In this document: one piece after another, positions 63,101-64,000 of the stretch
How the letters are laid out: every line of letters begins with the position of its first letter
Position numbering within the stretch: the stretch's first letter is position 1
Assembly (NCBI RefSeq): GCF_002211305.1
Contig: NZ_LOKW01000029.1
Coordinates: 238,763 to 302,762, forward strand
Source: Rhizobium sp. R634
GTDB lineage: Bacteria > Pseudomonadota > Alphaproteobacteria > Rhizobiales > Rhizobiaceae
Direction of reading: 5' to 3'
DNA length: 64,000 nt
Program-made: the position numbers and the translations under genes
Notes under the pieces: generated by a model
What the model saw: the letters and a program-made list of their open reading frames with translations, nothing else
Told to the model about the DNA's origin: nothing
The model's database searches: none

Positions 63101-64000
63101 CAAAGACTGCTGTTCCGGTCCCTGTATAGACGAGATTCTCGACATTGGCGGCCAGCGTATAGCTTGCGAGTGCCGTCTTGACCGTATCGGTGCCCTCCCC
63201 GGCATTCTCGGTAATCACGTCCCCGGCATTGTCGACGAGGTAGGTGTCGTCGCCGGTGCCGCCGATCAGCGTGTCGGCGCCAGCGCCACCGTCGAGCGTG
63301 TCGTTGCCGGATCCGCCTGATATGGCGTTGGCCGAGGCATTGCCGGTGCCGGTGAAGGCAACCGTGCCCGTATAGGTCAGGTTCTCGACATTGGCGAGTG
63401 CTGCCAGCGAGTAGCTGGCAAGTGCCGTCTCGATCGTGTCGGTGCCGGCACTTGCGGCTTCCGTCACCACGTCGCCTGTATTGTCGACGATATAGATGTC
63501 ATTGCCCGCTCCGCCGACCAGCGTGTCGGCGCCTGCGCCGCCGTCGAGGATGTCGTTGCCGGCGCCGCCGGTGATGACGTTGACCGCGGCATTGCCCGAC
63601 CCGGTGAAGTCGCCCGTGCCGGTGAAGGTCAGGTTCTCGACATTGGCGAGCGACGCCAACGAATAGCTGTTCAGCACCGTCTTGATCGTGTCGGTGCCGG
63701 CGCCGGCTGCTTCCACCACCACGTCGCCTGCGTTGTCGACGACATAGATGTCGTTGCCAGCCCCGCCTGTCAGCGTGTCCGCACCCGCTCCACCGTCGAT
63801 CGTATCGGCGCCTGCCCCGCCGGTGATCGCGTTGGCCAGTTCGTTGCCGGTGCCGGCAAAGGCCGCCGTCCCGGTAGAGACGAGGTTCTCGACATTGGCG
63901 CCAAGCGTGTAGGCGGCCAGCGCCGTCTTCACCGTGTCGGTGCCCTCGCCGGCATTCTCCGTCACCACATCGCCAGCATTGTCGATGACATAGGTGTCGT
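60186..64000 (-). CDS. Giant RTX-type calcium-binding repeat protein (C-terminal 1,270 residues, continues past the right edge)
   Basis: The frame is open to the window end, so the start is outside. It consists of long repeats of about 65-95 residues, each with nonapeptide blocks (GGAGADTL, GGTGDDTYIVDNAGD) and a spacer with NVENLTYTGTAAFTGTGN; 14 NVEN/NVEF units are visible. The GGxGxD blocks bind calcium and form beta-rolls after secretion. The non-repetitive C terminus (DTFVYGANGGIDTIVGFVASG to NVQFV) looks like a type I secretion signal region. No secretion genes are in the window. A surface or biofilm adhesin role is inferred. Confidence 0.92.
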   Translation of the reverse strand, partial: DTYVIDNAGDVVTENAGEGTDTVKTALAAYTLGANVENLVSTGTAAFAGTGNELANAITGGAGADTIDGGAGADTLTGGAGNDIYVVDNAGDVVVEAAGAGTDTIKTVLNSYSLASLANVENLTFTGTGDFTGSGNAAVNVITGGAGNDILDGGAGADTLVGGAGNDIYIVDNTGDVVTEAASAGTDTIETALASYSLAALANVENLTYTGTVAFTGTGNASANAISGGSGNDTLDGGAGADTLIGGTGDDTYLVDNAGDVITENAGEGTDTVKTALASYTLAANVENLVYTGTGTAVFAGTGNALDNAITGGVNADTLSGAAGNDTLDGGAGADHLIGGTGDDTYIVDNASDVITENAGEGTDTIRTGLATYSLATLGNVENLTYTGTAAFTGTGNASANVITGSSGNDTLDGGAGADTLSGGAGNDTYVIDDIADVVVEAAGGGTDLVKTVLAAYTLGANVENLTYTGSSAFAGTGNELDNAITGGAAADTLSGGAGNDTLDGGAGADTLIGGLGDDTYIVDNAGDVVSENAGEGIDTVKTSLTTYTLGANVENLTYTGTAAFTGTGNGLDNVITGGTGADHLAGGLGNDTYIVDNAGDVVTENAGEGTDTVRTALASYTLAANVENLVYTGAAAFAGTGNGLDNMITGGAGADTLTGGAGNDTLDGGVGADHLVGGTGDDIYIVDNASDVVTENAGEGTDTIRTNLATYSLASLANVENLTYTGTAAFTGTGNASANVITGGSGNDTLDGGAGADTLIGGTGDDTYVVDNAGDIVVENIGEGMDTIKTSLASYTLGANVEFLTYTGTAAFTGTGNELSNTLTGGAGADTLVGGGGDDFLDGGTGADHLIGGIGDDDYVVDNAGDVVTENAGEGSDTIFTTLATYSLANVTNVENLTYTGTAAFTGTGNALNNVIRGGDGANILEGGAGDDTLMGGYGNDTFIVDSLNDVIIENAGAGTDTIKTALASYSLVAISNVENLTYTGTADFTGTGNELANMITGGVGNDVLDGGAGGDTLVGGAGNDTYIVDNVSDVATEAANAGIDTIKTALASYSLASLTNVENLVHTGSSDFAATGNASANAIIGGAGNDTLDGGTGADTLTGGTGNDIYVVDNVGDLVVENAGEGTDTVKTSLASYTLGANVENLIYTGTAAFTGTGNSLDNVITGGSGANRLSGGGGDDILIGGVAADTFVYGANGGIDTIVGFVASGSAYDVLALDSSVFADWAHLLAASTQSGSDVVITADADDKIILKNVTVASFQPANVQFV
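60480..64000. repeat. Tandem coding repeats of the RTX gene
   Basis: DNA-level repetition follows the protein units. Two spacer types recur: TLGANVENL and SLASLANVENL. Runs of near-identical segments make this stretch prone to recombination and to assembly error. Confidence 0.85.

Noticed and set aside
60480..64000. Regular repeats that could suggest a CRISPR array
   Set aside because: Repeats are long, imperfect and lie in one continuous coding frame with RTX motifs; there are no short constant repeats with unique spacers and no cas genes.

Overview
The window looks like accessory DNA from a Rhizobium/Agrobacterium-type alphaproteobacterium. The grounds are high-GC coding, dense ABC uptake operons with 4-nt gene overlaps, many LysR regulators, rhizobial-type intergenic palindromes and a giant RTX calcium-binding protein. 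This lineage call is an inference from gene style; there is no rRNA or other taxonomic marker. No tRNA, rRNA or CRISPR array was seen.

1-28.8 kb is a well-kept catabolic region on the plus strand. It begins with the end of a trimethylamine-dehydrogenase/dienoyl-CoA-reductase-type flavoenzyme. Two parallel modules follow. Module 1 (1.8-13.6 kb) has a biotin carboxyl carrier, biotin carboxylase, a second carrier-like protein without the biotin lysine, PxpB, PxpC and PxpA (5-oxoprolinase), an aminotransferase, a NAC-like LysR regulator, an SDR, a polar-amino-acid ABC importer and an RraA/HMG-aldolase-type protein. Module 2 (16.3-28.8 kb) has a branched-chain-type (Liv) ABC importer, an aminotransferase, a second NAC-like LysR regulator, HyuA/HyuB (hydantoinase/ATP-dependent 5-oxoprolinase family), an SDR and an HpcH/HpaI aldolase. 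The shared logic is import, ring opening of a cyclic amide, transamination, redox step and retro-aldol cleavage. ATA-N9-TAT sites, the known NAC binding pattern, lie in front of the SDR/ABC operon, the Liv operon and the hyu operon. The latter two sites sit in a conserved 47-bp block. A second LysR gene, a tiny lipoprotein and a luciferase-like monooxygenase lie between the modules.

28.8-49.2 kb is a different kind of DNA: visibly AT-richer in places and rich in predicted peptidases. On the minus strand, a tightly overlapping quartet encodes an alpha/beta hydrolase, a caspase-like peptidase and two HExxH metallopeptidases. Upstream of it, also on the minus strand, are a truncated-looking endonuclease/exonuclease/phosphatase protein, a metzincin, an M6-like peptidase and an exported protein with a CxxCH haem motif. 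After a 1-kb gap, a plus-strand operon encodes an exported protein, two paralogous lipoproteins, a trypsin, a membrane-anchored caspase and a second trypsin. This protease island is the best candidate for an undescribed system, possibly a proteolytic cascade for defence, conflict or envelope signalling. That function is inferred, not shown.

49.2-57.7 kb is a region of decay and mobility: a 5'-truncated vapC, a tyrosine recombinase, an HNH-type protein, a possible nuclease with helical repeats, a fragment of a peptide-binding protein, a truncated rifampin ADP-ribosyltransferase (arr) and a dehalogenase-like gene with two frameshifts. 57.9-60 kb holds small intact genes (DHFR-like, DUF3237, LysR). 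60.2-64 kb is the C-terminal part of a very large RTX repeat protein on the minus strand that runs off the right edge.
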